From assembly GCA_030052745.1 (NCBI GenBank), contig JANBVO010000031.1, positions 372,001-436,000 of the forward strand: DNA of 64,000 nucleotides. The letters run 5' to 3'. Below the pieces are notes generated by a model. It had not been told where the DNA came from. It did no database searches and saw nothing but the letters and a program-made list of their open reading frames with translations. This document shows, in pieces, positions 10,880-22,336 of this stretch. The stretch comes from Pleurostoma richardsiae. Lineage: Eukaryota; Ascomycota; Sordariomycetes; Calosphaeriales; Pleurostomataceae. Position numbers and translations under genes: made by a program. Each line of letters starts with the position of its first letter. The first letter of the stretch is position 1.

Positions 10880-11611
10880 CTAGGGTGCGAACCCAATCAC
10901 CCGGATGTTGGGACAGACGAAGATGGCCCGCGCCCAGACATAATTCATGATTGCCGTATTGTAAGGTGGTACCACAGGTCGGTTCGGCACCACATTCGTG
11001 AACCATCTCGGCGGCATGGCACTGTAGTCTGGTACGTATTCGGGCAGAATGACACGGTTTAACACTGCCAGATCCTGTCGGGTTAGGACCCTCCATAACG
11101 GGGCATGCACGTCAATGTGAAGAAAGTCGATCTTCGGGTTAAAGAGGACGCGAGACTCTCCGCCCGGCAGTGCGAAACAGCGATGGTAGTGCCTCAAAGT
11201 CTCGGTGCGCGACTCTTGGCATACGTGGAGGGTCGCGGGCAGGTTGGTCGAGGTCCATGTCAAGGTGCTGACATCCTCAGTATAGCCGTCCAGTACCCGA
11301 TCATAGTATTTGTGGTTCAGGAAGTCCAAGACTGGGTTTCCTGGATTGGCTGAGACTTGTCCCCTCACCCATTGTTGTTGAACGGCATAGGAGTGCCGTT
11401 CTTTTGCCTTCTCTATCTCTTTCTCCAAAAGCTCATTCTCCGAAAGGCCTGGGTGCCTGACTCGAATTTCTTCTTTATACCTGCTTGTGATCGAGATGAT
11501 CTTGCGACGAAGAGGGATGAATCGGGGCGCCCAGGAAGTGCGCCAGATAGAGAGCCGAAGCGGCCGTGGCAGTTCGGTGAAGATCGTGAACGTAGCAGCG
11601 GTGTTAGACAT
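10880..11611 (-). CDS. 2EXR-domain protein
   Basis: The frame of 243 codons starts at an ATG at 11611. The N-terminus shows the first half of the 2EXR pattern, FTIFTELPRPLRLSIWRTSW. The second half, the ATLHVCQESRTETLRHY type motif, follows near residue 125, then FNPKIDFLHIDVHAPLW. Proteins of this family are abundant in Pezizomycotina, often in accessory regions, and have no established biochemical role. A long charged insert (residues 40-70) separates the two halves. The frame ends with a TAG, but the following 390 bases remain open in the same frame, so the real protein may be longer (see the separate entry). The gene converges with the DHA2 transporter to its left. Confidence 0.75.
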   Translation of the reverse strand: MSNTAATFTIFTELPRPLRLSIWRTSWAPRFIPLRRKIISITSRYKEEIRVRHPGLSENELLEKEIEKAKERHSYAVQQQWVRGQVSANPGNPVLDFLNHKYYDRVLDGYTEDVSTLTWTSTNLPATLHVCQESRTETLRHYHRCFALPGGESRVLFNPKIDFLHIDVHAPLWRVLTRQDLAVLNRVILPEYVPDYSAMPPRWFTNVVPNRPVVPPYNTAIMNYVWARAIFVCPNIRVIGFAP

Positions 11612-12629
11612 GGCCGGAGTACTTGAGCGCTTGTGAGCGGAGGTGCGATGACACCTTTAATCAGGCCTGCCCAGGAGCGAGGAATGATGGATACTAAAAT
11701 GCAACAACAGCGGCTTGAATGGATGTGCAATGAGTGACGCCGGATAATCCTTGAATACTGTGGGAGTAAGGCTACCTCAGATAGGTTGAGTTAATGGAAA
11801 CGAATGTCGGTGATGGATGGCTGGAGGTTGGATGAAGTCAGATCTCGCGAGGTCAAGGCGTTGACAGCCGTCCTAAGGTCATGGCTGAGGAGCAGCACCA
11901 AGACGGAAAGCGTGAGCGTCAGCATGAGCGCGGCCTCTACACTTTCCCCTTCCCTGTGATCACGGCAACCCCTCGAACCCGTCATCGTCGTTCCCTCACG
12001 TCCGCATACCCAAGATACCTTGCCTCCCTCCGCACCTACCTCAGGTGTGGTGTCCGCTACTGTGGGGGAAGGGACACCCACTTACATATCAGAAGAGGCG
12101 AGCAAAGCTCATCTTCGCTCCCAAAATGCCTACGGAAGCCTTTGAATGATGCCCAGCAAGACCGGTCTCTCCCGAGAGATGCAACATGTTTCATTGCCAG
12201 GCCATTCACTATAGGCTCAATTCTCCATACGAGCGCACTTGTGTGCTCTTCAGCTTACTGAGTTTTCGACAAATTGGCTAAAGCAGGAACGTCGAGCTTG
12301 GGAAGGTCCATTGGCCTTGGCGAACAGGTTCAGACTGTCCGAGCTTCCGTTTCTTGCTCTTGACCTTCCAGTACGCGCTCCTTCCTAATAGATATCGCCA
12401 TTGCGGCCCATAGTCGTTGTTGTGCTTGTTGTTGCGAACTAATATCTACCGCCCGGATGTCGAGATGAGAAAGCCATACATCCTAGCAGGAATGCCTAGG
12501 ACGATCACTCCGAGTCGTCGGAAATAACAAAAGCTAGTGTCCTAGCATTTATGGCTGTCTATTTGCACGCCTGCATTGCATTCGTCCTCATGCAAAACTG
12601 ACGGCCCTTTACCGCGACATAGGAACAGT
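11612..12629. other. Intergenic, no gene seen
   Basis: This 1-kb stretch lies upstream of the 2EXR gene and downstream of the dehydrogenase gene. A plus-strand open frame at 11881-12261 is rich in Arg, Ser and His and has no recognisable domain. I treat it as chance. Confidence 0.55.
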
Positions 12630-13655
12630 TCACGCGCCATTCTTCAGTCCAACTAGCTTTTCAGAGACATCCCACAAGCTCTTCGCACTCTCGCTATCGT
12701 AAGCCCAGTCCGCGTACCCAAACAAGTGCTCGACAGCCGTCTCCCTCATCGGCTTTGCAACCGCACAGTCCTCGAGGTACTTGCCCCGCGCGCCGTCAGC
12801 GAGCGTCTCGTCCGACACCGCCGCCCACACCGTCGTCGCCGCCCCTTGGGCCGCCGACTTGAAGAACTTCGCCGGGAACGGCTCTGATATCTTCTTGACC
12901 ATCTCCTCGTCCAGCCCGGCGTCGACGACCAGCCCGGACCCTTCCTCCACGTGCACGCCGCCTGGCTGCAGGCTCCACGCGTGCAGGTCCCGCGCGCCCC
13001 AGCGTCTCTCGATCTCCGATGCCATGTGGATGAATGCCGTCTTGGAGTGGCCGTACCCCACCAGGGGATTTGGCTGCCTCTCCAAGTTCATGTCGTCGAG
13101 CAGCACCGGCGTGCTGTGGTGGCCCACACTCGAGACGTTGATCACGCGGCTGGGGAAGCCCGGCGTTGCCGCGGCGAGCAGTGCGTCCCTCAGGAGGCTG
13201 AAGAGCAAGAATGGCCCCAGGTAGTTGGTCGCGAGCTGGATCTCGAAGCCGTCCGCACTCAACTTACGCACGGCCGAGAGGATGCCAGCATTGTTGACGA
13301 GCATGTTGAGCTTCCCACCAGTCTGGGCCAGGACCTCGGTCGCGCAGGCGCGAACGCTTGCGAGCGAGGAGAGGTCGAGCTGGACGAAGCGGACGCTGGT
13401 GAGGTTGGCGATGGAGGAAAGCGCCTCTCGGGCCTTGTCAGTGCTGCGGGCGGCGCAGAAGAGGGTAGCGCCCGTCGCGGCCAGCGCGGTGGCTGTTGGG
13501 ATGCCTATGCCGGAGGTGACGCCGGTGAGAAGGATGGACTTGCCCTGGAGGGCGCCCTCCTTGCCGTAGTCCTTGATGATCTGCATAGCCGTCGGACGGG
13601 CGTCGCCTGGCCCGTTGAGCTTCGACCAGAGATGTGCTTCGGCGTATCGAGACAT
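12630..13655 (-). CDS. Short-chain dehydrogenase/reductase
   Basis: A single exon of 341 codons starts at an ATG at 13655. It has the classical Rossmann features: the nucleotide-binding loop TGVTSGIG near residue 45, LDLSSLASV, NNAGIL, the catalytic serine in INVSSVG and the catalytic YGHSK (Y-x3-K). The length and the N-terminal extension before the Rossmann fold resemble fungal WW-domain-oxidoreductase-like and retinol-dehydrogenase-like enzymes. It would reduce or oxidise a carbonyl/alcohol with NAD(P)(H), probably in the cytosol. The substrate cannot be predicted. The codons are strongly G/C-ending, which explains the long open frames on the opposite strand. It is divergent from the phosphatase gene, with 1.5 kb between them. 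Confidence 0.92.
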   Translation of the reverse strand: MSRYAEAHLWSKLNGPGDARPTAMQIIKDYGKEGALQGKSILLTGVTSGIGIPTATALAATGATLFCAARSTDKAREALSSIANLTSVRFVQLDLSSLASVRACATEVLAQTGGKLNMLVNNAGILSAVRKLSADGFEIQLATNYLGPFLLFSLLRDALLAAATPGFPSRVINVSSVGHHSTPVLLDDMNLERQPNPLVGYGHSKTAFIHMASEIERRWGARDLHAWSLQPGGVHVEEGSGLVVDAGLDEEMVKKISEPFPAKFFKSAAQGAATTVWAAVSDETLADGARGKYLEDCAVAKPMRETAVEHLFGYADWAYDSESAKSLWDVSEKLVGLKNGA

Positions 13656-15166
13656 CGTAAAGTGTAGAAGATCTGGTCAAGCCAGATAAGATTCAGAGGT
13701 GGCCTGAGGTCGGACCCGTCAGAGAGAGAACTGTCGCCCTGGACAGCATCTCTGCCCTTAAATAACAATACTTTGAGATCCTCGATAGCTCTACGGCGCT
13801 CTTTCGGCCGTTCCCCCGCGAGCAGAAGCCCTCACCAGGTAACTCGTAGTTGCTGGCGTCAGCCATGCATGCGGCGCGGCGAGCTGCTGGCGCAATGGAC
13901 ACGGCGGACAGCCGCTCATAAGTCCGGGAAACCGAACACAAGTGCCTCTGTGATACGACCGTTTGAGAGTTAAATCCGACGAGCGAAGCAGCGGAGGAAT
14001 GGTTGTGTTTGGGATGGCTGTGTTCGTTCTCTCATCTTCGGAGTTTTCGGACCACACCTTTCGTAGGCCTGTAGCATACTGGGTTGTGGAGAAGCTGCCC
14101 TGAGTACAACCCAGTGTGAGGACGCCGTAACCCTATTCCGAGTCTTACGGTCTTGAATTATCTGAAAATTGTTCGATTGCTCCGCCGAGTCCGCGGAGCT
14201 TCTGCCTCCCCGATGAGCAGGAGAATATGTGAGAGGAAATCCTGCTCGGGTTCAAAAAGATGAAGCATCGTCAATCCCCACACCCAACTAGCATTCAGCT
14301 GCAGCAAGCTGTGTGCGCTCGTCTCGACTTCTGGACTCTCCTGGCCATCACTGCGCCGTCTATCCGCAAGAAGACGATGTCACTGAGCGTACCGCCGAAG
14401 AAGCCTTCAACATCGCGGTAATGTTGTGATGGACAACGTGAAGATGGCGCGGGCCTTGTCAGTCAGCGAGATGAATGAGTTCGCGAAATATCTGGCTAGA
14501 CGCTGAATCGCGCTTGATTCTCCCGCTGACTACTGCTCGACCTACTACTGATTGAACATGTGCAACGGCCCATTATATCATGTACCTCTTCAGAGACCCT
14601 CGATGTTGTATTGTTGAAGCAACAGTCAGTCCTGCATCGATGGCATAAAAGGCCCGGGTTCCCCGGAGCCAGCCACTCGGGACTTGCGGCTCTCCGCTCC
14701 CGAAACAGCCTCCCATTCAGGGCCCTCGCATTGCTCAAGGGTCACCCCATCCGGGATGACACAGCATGCGGGCCCCGACGTGAGGGCGAGAGGGGCGCCG
14801 GTTCCGGGTAAATATGGCCGCGAGTCGCGCCGGACAAGAAAAAAGTTTTGCAACGGATGCCCACTAATAGGGCGCCCGCCCACCACACCATCTGGGTGGG
14901 AAGGGATGATCTGCAGTGCTAATCATCGGCGGGGATCTGGCGGTAAGCGGCTCCCCTGGGGGGGCTTGAGATGCCCCGCGATTCGGACTCTCAGCATCAA
15001 CATCATCACCGCGGTGTTTTCTGTTGTTGTCACTGGCATCACTCCCTCAGACTCGTCATAGAAGATCCCTTCAGGCTAGAAATCCTGGTTCGCAAGACAA
15101 AAGATAAGCATCACGGACAGCAGTAGCCACACAGCCAGCCAGGCCCCTCAGTCAGCAGCAGCAGCC
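13656..15166. promoter_or_regulatory. Divergent promoter region of the dehydrogenase and phosphatase genes
   Basis: This 1.5-kb stretch has gene starts on both sides. It contains a perfect 10-bp inverted repeat (listed separately), a CCCCT element near 14950 that resembles a stress-response element, and a short CAG run just before the phosphatase start. The open frames inside have no recognisable domains. Confidence 0.45.
14078..14115. repeat. Inverted repeat, 10-bp arms with 18-nt loop
   Basis: ACTGGGTTGT at 14078-14087 is exactly complementary to ACAACCCAGT at 14106-14115, so the stretch can form a hairpin or bind a dimeric protein. It lies about 420 bp upstream of the dehydrogenase start. 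Its function is unknown. Confidence 0.5.
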
Positions 15167-16127
15167 ATGGGCTCCGCGTCGCCCCCCTCCGTGGAGGACC
15201 TCCCCGCGCTGCGCACCAACCCGTCGCACATCTTCTTCACCGACTTCGACGGCACCATCACGATCCAGGACAGCAACGACTTCATGACGGACAACCTGGG
15301 CTACGGCGCGGAGCTGCGCAAGCAGGGCAACGCCGACGTGCTGCACGGGCGGCGGGCCTTCCGCGACGCCTTCCAGGAGATGATGGACAGCATCCCCGTC
15401 CCCTACGACCGGTGCATCGCCACCCTGCTCGAGAACATCGAGATCGACCCCCACTTCGCCGACTTTTACGCCTGGTGCCGTGCCAGCAACGTCCCCGTCG
15501 TCGTGCTCTCCGGCGGCATGCGGCCCGTCATCCGCGCCCTGCTGGCGCACCTGCTGGGTGAGGAGGCGCTGGACGGGCTGCAGATTGTGAGCAATGACGT
15601 CGCGCCGCGGCCGGGGAAGAGCATTAATGAGGAGAGGGGGTGGCAGGTTGTCTTTCATGATGACAGGTACGATTCTCTCTCTTTTTTCTCACTCACATCC
15701 TCCCCTTCCTTCATACGAGCGTGTGCTATTACCTATGAGGTAAATATGAGCGGGATATGCTTATGTATTAACAACCGCCAGCCACTTCGGGCACGACAAG
15801 TCCCTGGAGATCCGCAAGTATTCGCACCTACCAGAGGACAAGCGGCCGGTGCTGTTCTACGCCGGCGACGGCGTGTCGGACCTGTCAGCCGCGAGAGAGA
15901 CGGATATCATGTTCGCCAAGGGCGGTCGGGGTGAGCTTCTTCTTCACTCACACTTCAAAGAGACACCGGTTTCACTGACACGAGATGATATAGATCTGGT
16001 CGCGTTCTGCGAGAAGGAAGGTGTCCCCTTCACCACCTTCCATGACTTCTCAGACATCAGCAAGACGGTCAAGGCCATCGTGGAGGGCAAGATGACCGTC
16101 AAGGAGGCCGCGACGGGTCGCCACTGA
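15167..16127 (+). CDS. HAD-superfamily phosphatase, MtnX/phosphoserine-phosphatase-like
   Basis: Three exons (15167-15666, 15782-15930 and 15994-16127) give 260 residues. HAD motifs are complete: motif I FFTDFDGTIT near residue 25 with both catalytic aspartates, motif II VVVLSGG, a lysine in HDKSLEIRK as motif III, and motif IV AGDGVSD. This pattern and length fit the family that includes MtnX-type 2,3-diketo-5-methylthio-1-phosphopentane phosphatases and the yeast polyol phosphatase Pyp1. The small cap after motif I is consistent with a soluble, small-molecule phosphatase. Whether it acts in methionine salvage or in phosphate-ester clean-up cannot be told from sequence alone. The codons are markedly G/C-ending. 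It converges on the BSC6-like transporter gene. Confidence 0.9.
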
Positions 16128-16443
16128 GAGAGCTGGAGGGTGGCGAAACAAAGGAGTGACGCTGCATTAATTCGTTTTCCTGCTTTTCCAAGTATTTCTC
16201 TGAAAATCCGCGACGATACACGGGCTGGGCCATAACCCATCTAGACATAGATCTCCCCAATAGAAAACTTTAGACATTATGTGAAATCCCCGCCATCGCA
16301 TGTTCCCAGAACTTCCTTCCGGTCTCTATGATCGCCTTCGCAAATCCGTGTTGGTTACCAAACTCCAGGTTAGTCATGGTCCTCGTTTTTTCGATGCTAT
16401 CCAGCGACTCGGTCTTTTTGCTCGCTGAATCAACGTGCAAGGC
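16128..16443. other. Short convergent intergenic region
   Basis: This is the 3' side of both the phosphatase gene (plus) and the BSC6-like transporter gene (minus). Polyadenylation of both transcripts is expected here. Nothing else is seen. Confidence 0.6.
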
Positions 16444-17990
16444 TTACTCGTTCCTCTTCCTGTCTGACGGCAGGCCATACCAGCAAATAAGCATGACGGC
16501 GAACAGGGCAATGGCGACGGGGTGCAGCACAAACGTGCCAACCGCCTGGGCGAGGATACCCGTAGTGAAAGGCGCCGCGGCGCCGCCCGAGGACCCGAAC
16601 GCCGAGATGACGCCCAGGCCCGTAATCTGCTCGGACCTGCTCATGGTGCGCATGAAGACAGCCGCGGCGCAGGGGTATACCGGGCCGAGGAGCAGGCCGA
16701 CAATGGCGACCGAGATGGCGTCGCCAATGACGTTAGGCACCCACCACACCAATATCTCAAAGATGGTGGCGCCTATCACCAGCCCGTAGACGAAGACCTT
16801 CTCGCCGATGCGATGCGCGGGCGCGGCAAGGACAAACCGGCCGATGGTGATGCCGGCCCAGAATCCGGAGGTGACGTAACCGACGGAGGAGGGATCGCCC
16901 TTGCGCGTGTTGATGAGGAAGGAGATGACCCATCCCGAGATGCTCACCTCGGCACCCTGATACGCGAAGATGAAGAGCGCACCGAGGAGCACGACGCGCG
17001 AGGAGAAGGCGGTGAACATGCCGGCGAGCCGGGCGCGAGGGGAGGAGACGCGGTCCAAGCTAGGCTGCGAAATCAGCGCCTGTCGGCTCATATCCTTCTC
17101 GTACCCCCAGAAGACGTAGGCGGCGAAACCGCAGTTGATGACCGCAAGGCCGAGGGTGATTAGGTAGTACCGCGCCCAGCTGGCATGGCCAATGGTGACG
17201 ATAGCGGTCGCGATCAGAGGGCCGACGATACCACCGATGCCATACGAGCCGTGCATCGCGCCGAGCATCGTCGTCCCATTGTGCAAGCTGCCGCAGAACA
17301 CGTTGCCCATGGCGATCGTGACTGACATGCCAAGCCCGATGAAGAAGTAGGCCACGACTATCACGGGGAAGGGCGCTGAGCATACGACGGGAATATAGCC
17401 GCCCACCATTAGGAGTTCGGCCAGCGCCAGGGATTTGGCGCGGCCGAGATGCTCACGGAGAGAGTCGAGGAAGAGGGCAGCAGTGATGAAGCCTATGGCA
17501 TTGCCCACAAAAATGAGTGAGACGATGGCATAGCCGATGTCATAATCCCTATGCGGCGGTTAGCAACTGAGAAGAGTCAGGTCACGAGAGGTTGCGGTAC
17601 ATACTTCTCGATGTATGGGATCAGAGCACCAGCCGCACTGTCGTTCATACCGTTCAAAAAATTCAGCAGGCAGACGGATAGCAGCCGGAATCTGTTCATG
17701 TAGGGATCCCACATGCTCTGCATTGCTTCAATACCATCCGCCGGCTCCGAGGGCGTGGCCGTCCCGCTCATCTCGAGATCAGAGCGCTCCTCGGCCGGCG
17801 TAGTCAGACCCGACGTCGGGGGGCTGGTAGCGAACCTCTGAATCCTGTCCAGCTCGATTGAGACGGGCCTCTGCGGGACGGCTGGATATGTCCTGGGCAC
17901 AGCCTTAGCTGGCATCGTCGGGCCAGCATTTTCCAGGTTGCCAGGGGCCGATTCGACGGTCACCAAGGACCGAAAGAGTGTCGCGTCCAT
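16444..17990 (-). CDS. MFS transporter, BSC6/FHS-like
   Basis: Two exons (17605-17990 and 16444-17548, intron 56 nt) give 496 residues. The frame is open a little further upstream, but the first ATG is at 17990. After about 100 polar residues the first helix reads LLSVCLLNFLNGMNDSAAGALIPYIEK, joined across the intron to DYDIGYAIVSLIFVGNAIGF. This opening is characteristic of fungal transporters resembling yeast Bsc6 and the FHS (fucose/hexose-type) group. Later motifs include MLGAMHGSYGIGGIVGPLIA and GAEVSISGWVISFL. About twelve helices are expected, probably in the plasma membrane or an internal membrane. The substrate is not known for this family in fungi. It converges with the HAD phosphatase. 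Confidence 0.88.
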
Positions 17991-19147
17991 TGTTTTTTGG
18001 GGGGAAGGACTCTTCAGCAAGCCCCAGCGACAGAGTACCTAAGGAGCCAAGTTTCGATTGCAGTGAGTGAAGAGCTTAGCAAGAGGCGGCAGCGAAGAGT
18101 ACGGTAAGAGCGAAGAAGAAAGAACGGGAATCTGTCCGTGATCAACCCCGCTTCGACCGCCTTTTGTGGTGATTTCAAAGAAACAGCCAAGTGACGATGG
18201 AGGGTGACGCAAGTCGAGCCAGAAAGTCACGATGCTTGAAGGGGGTCACGGAGCAGAAGGGGTGCCACCAGTTTTAGAGGCCCTCGTGTGTGGCCCTTCG
18301 GGTATTTCGAGCCAGTTGGGCACGTCCAGCTATGACAAGATTGTCAGCGGTGGCCTGAGATCCACATTCGCGATATCGACAGCGTCACAGTCACAGGCCA
18401 GATGCTTTGCGGTCCCCCGCCACCCAACGCCCACTACCCACCACCCAGCCGCGACCGGCAGCTCACGAAGTTTTGTGGCAGCTCCTGAGCGGGGTGCACT
18501 AAAAAAGCTCTTATCGGCCAGCCCCTCCTCCGCATACTTAGCATGCCCAAGGGTAGGTAGCTGTCATAAGGTGTGTGTCCGGCCGAGACAACCTCTTTCA
18601 TGATGAGGATACCTTGGACGAGGTAGTTTGTTGGTGTTCAGGCAGCCATGACCACCTCTAGGTACTTGTAGAGCATCTCAATTCCGTCATCGCTTTTCTA
18701 AATCGGTCCTTTAGGCACAATTCGAAGTGCGGGCCTCTGGCGAACGGGATGGAGGGTCAAAGGGTCTCTGGCGGTCTGGAGGTTGTGGAGGGCTCGCCCT
18801 CCCCCTTCTCATGCTGGTGGAGCGCTTTGCATCAGAGCTTTTCAGATCCGGGGGTCCACATCCTTCTTGGCGGGGGGTGAAGGAAGCTCGTGAATGATTA
18901 TGTAAGAGGTCGGAAGTACCAAACCAGGTAACGTTAAGGTCCTCGTATCTCATGACGGAACATCCCGATACGGACACTCCGTCATGCAGGGAGGCTTCCG
19001 GGGAACTCTTCGCTTCTTCACTTTCAACATTAATAAACAAGTGCCGGGTCTCATCACCAACATCTACACACCGAGCTGGTGCCTCGCTGCATTTTTAAGT
19101 GCCTCGATCTGAGTTACCACACTCAGATAGACTCCCACTCGGCGCGA
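17991..19147. other. Intergenic, no gene seen
   Basis: This stretch lies upstream of the BSC6-like gene and downstream of the GNAT locus. A plus-strand open frame at 18232-18603 has no recognisable domain. Several pyrimidine-rich tracts are present. Confidence 0.55.
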
Positions 19148-19992
19148 CTATCTTGATTTAGCCCTCGGCTCACGCAGCATGCAATAGTAGGTATACGTTC
19201 CTCCTCCCGCACTCGGCTGCAGCTGCGAGACGACTTCGCCTCGGATCTCAAACCCAAACTTGTGATATAGCGGCATCGCTTCAGGAGACGCATCAACCCA
19301 GCACACAAGCTCTTCCTTGTCCGCAGTGTCCACCGCCCACTGGAGCTGGAGGCTCGCTGCGCCCTTGCGGCGGTATTGCGGCACCGTGCCTAGCATCTTC
19401 ATCTCTGCGGGCTGTGCGTAAGCCTCTTCACCAGCCAAGGAGCATGGAAAATACGAGCTGGAGAGAAGGCAGTCCAACGTACCCAAATGGGGCCGATCTC
19501 CGAGCGCGTCTCGTCTGACCTTCCGGACTTTGTAGGTGAATTCTATTGCAAAGAGGTCGTTGAGCCCTTCCGGGGTCGGCGGAGGCTCAATGGGGATGCT
19601 GTCCGGGAGAGGGATATCTCGATTAAATAGTCAATGTGCCGTCACCCTTTTTGTTTTTCGACGGGTTGCCTATGAATGCCTTGCAACCATGGCGATGCTG
19701 TGCAACTCACCCGTCTTCCGCTCGAGTGGCTTCGCCTCAACAGGGTTATATAGCGACAACTTGAAATAGCTAGTAACCTACCCGATCTCACTGGCCACGA
19801 CTTTCTTGTAAGTGGCGTCCAGGGCGCGCCGTAGTTGCTCGGCCAGCGCTTCACCACTCCGGCAACCTGCTTGTCAAACGGCATGTCCGGGAACAGCGTT
19901 CTGTGGAACGGATCGTCGAAGAACGAGCGGATATACATGTTCTCCATCGGGGGTCCGTCCGCATACTTCACGTCTTGTACTTTGAGATCCAT
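19148..19992 (-). pseudogene. GNAT-family acetyltransferase, apparently broken
   Basis: Segments of one GNAT protein are recognisable in order: MDLKVQDVKYADGPPMENMY to RWPSNYG (ATG at 19992), then YKKVVASEIG, then VTSYFKLSLYNPVEAKPLERKT, then DIPLPDSIPIEPPPTPEGL, and after an intron EMKMLGTVPQYRRKGAASLQL. The last is the acetyl-CoA-binding loop (Q-x2-R-x-G-A). It is followed by LYHKFGFEIRGE. Two introns fit well (19618-19710 and 19405-19482). Within the first exon (19711-19992), however, the frame must shift by one base between RWPSNYG and YKKVV, and an in-frame TAG interrupts SEIG-VTSY. The exon length is one base short for the following intron phase, which supports a one-base loss. Either this is a recently decayed gene or the sequence contains errors. 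If intact, it would transfer acetyl groups to an unknown amine. Confidence 0.6.
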
Positions 19993-22336
19993 GGTTTTCT
20001 ACGAGACGTAACTGCACTGACGGTCCCATCAAGTGGTCGAGCACACGGCGCCAGTCGCCCGGATATAGCAAGATGAACGGAGTGGACAGGTTGACAAGTG
20101 CAGTCTCTAGCCAATGAAGTAGGAAGAAAGAAGCCTGGAGCAATGTTGCAATCGCCATCCCTGACTCTCAGAGGGGAGTACTGTCGAAAAGAGAATTGTC
20201 AGATAGGGAAGGTCTCCATCCCTTTTCACAGTCGTAAGTTACCACCATGTCTGTCCTCGGGATGCATATGTTCATAGGCTCGTCCGAAGACGTTCATCTA
20301 CAGCACAAGTGGTCCGCCTCTGAAACTCGATTTTCTTAAGACTTTTGAGAGACACATCCGGTGTCCGAGATTTTGTTGGTGCCGACTCTGTCTCACCAGG
20401 CGCCTATTCTGGCTGACCTTCCACAGCATGATGCTGTGGTCGCCGGAACATTAATGCCAGGGTTGTCGCACGCTGGAACAATGTGTTCCAGTGGCTGGCA
20501 CTTAGAGCTGGCTCTCGTAAGCCGTCTTTGAAGGGTTGTCGATATTCCGAAGCATGCATCGCCTGCTGATTTCGCCCCTTGCATGGCCAAGGCAAAAGGC
20601 TCAACTGCAAAGTTATTTGCTTTCTATCATTTCTCTGTCAGACCTCGCCTCTATCTGAGTGTAGTGTAGTGTACTGTCAGATTTCTGTCGTTGCCATGTC
20701 CTGACTCAGCCCCTTTGATGTAGGTGCTACTGTTGGACAGCGCCATATCCCCATGGCGTTTAGCCACGGAGAGGAGATAAGACCGGCTGGGGGAAGACTG
20801 ACAGGACGCATGTGCACTCCGAACTCAATACTAATATGTGCAGCCATGGCGGAACTGCGCGCATCCTCATGGATGGAGCCCTTCGGGCGACATGAGGCTC
20901 ACACATGTGGAGGTTTTCAAACTACCGAGGCGATGCACGGGGCAGCATTATCACTGCAACAGAGCTGAATCGTCAGCTGCGGGTACGTATTATGTATAAC
21001 AAGAGATTCGTCATCTGCTATTCTGCCACAGGTGGAGCATCTGTGACACACCAGACGACTTCACAGCCTGTAAGGTAACAGCGCATCTGTTCACCGCTCT
21101 GATATGAACCTTTAGGTCTGTCAGCGCCAAACAGTCTCGGCGTTTCTTCCTGGCCTGCCAGGTTGTCGAATCGACTAGATGTATGTCCATACCGTAAGAC
21201 CTACAGTGCGAATCTCCTCCACGGAGTTAGGCCTTTTTTTCTCTTTTTTTTGCACCCGAGAGGCTTCCTTTCCTGAATATACTGCTTACACCGTCATAGT
21301 ACAGTGACAAGCTTTTCGTGGGACGCAATGCTTAATCTATAACCATAACTGGAATCTTACGTGAGAAGGATACTTATCCCGACGCCCGCCAGCTAAGAAG
21401 GCTATGTATCCACCAGAGAATTTGAGACTGTGCAAAGGCCTTGAGTATTCAGGAGGCAAGATAGCAAGCCGCTCAGCCACGCCTAGGCTCAAGATCCCAT
21501 CAGCTGAAGGCTTACATGATGTCAGGGCATATCCACATGTAGTCTCCTCCACGAGAGGACTATTCGGCTCCGTGTGCTAGATGACCATAGCCCGACGTTT
21601 GCGTGGGGACTCGGGTGGTGGCAGTCACCTTCATAGTCCGATCGACGTCCCACCGTCGGCTCCTTCGATCCTAATGTCTAAGAAGCTATGAGGAAGTCCT
21701 CTAACAATCAAATATCTCGGTCTGAGTCTTTTGATAAGATAGAAGTAATACTGTGACGTGGCACGGCCGCTCAGCAAGCCAGCGGTACCGCAATACACAA
21801 CATCCACAACAAGGGTCCATCACATCAGGTTGCATACCGTTATCCCATGAGGTTCAGTTGCTTCTTCGGGTAATTGCAAGTCAGCTGCAGTGCCATTGAT
21901 GGGGCGGTGAGACTTGATTCTTGATTATTAGTGCCTGGAGTACCTGAGTGGCGGGTCGGTTCTCGGAAACGGGAGGATCACATTGCACCCACATGAGCAA
22001 CGTACATGTATTGACTTCAGTGGCCGGAAGTATTCACGGCCATCCGAATGCGAGTGCTGATCTTACCACGTCCTAAGGCTAAGGATTCCATAACAAAGAC
22101 CCTTGTGCATGTCAGCAGAAGACGTATCGAATCCACTACCATGGGTATGTCGGCAAGCCCCCTGTTGTACAACGGATCACAAAAGGACGCTATCAAGGCT
22201 GTCCCAAATATATAATCACGAGAGTGTCTTGGGATTCATGGCGAGGAGCTTCCTCCATACTTCCTCTTTTCCTCAAGAACCCCCTCCAAAAATCTATTCC
22301 TCCCTTCTTGTCACCCGCCGCATACATAGAAACACA
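19993..22336. other. Gene-poor intergenic region
   Basis: This 2.3-kb stretch lies between the starts of the GNAT locus (minus) and the aldolase gene (plus). Only short, featureless open frames occur (for example 20753-20968). A run of T with C near 21235-21251 and moderate A/T content are the only visible features besides the aldolase promoter. Confidence 0.55.
22209..22215 (+). promoter_or_regulatory. TATA-like element of the aldolase gene
   Basis: TATATAA lies about 120 bp before the proposed start codon at 22337, a plausible distance for a fungal TATA box. Confidence 0.4.

Noticed and set aside
10880-10882. Repeat-induced point mutation as cause of the in-frame TAG codons
   Set aside because: CAG to TAG changes fit the RIP pattern, but they are isolated. 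The surrounding DNA shows no dense C-to-T change and the genes are not duplicated within the window.
2031-18020. Secondary-metabolite gene cluster
   Set aside because: Regulator, transporters and a dehydrogenase are present, but there is no polyketide synthase, peptide synthetase, terpene cyclase or dimethylallyl transferase.
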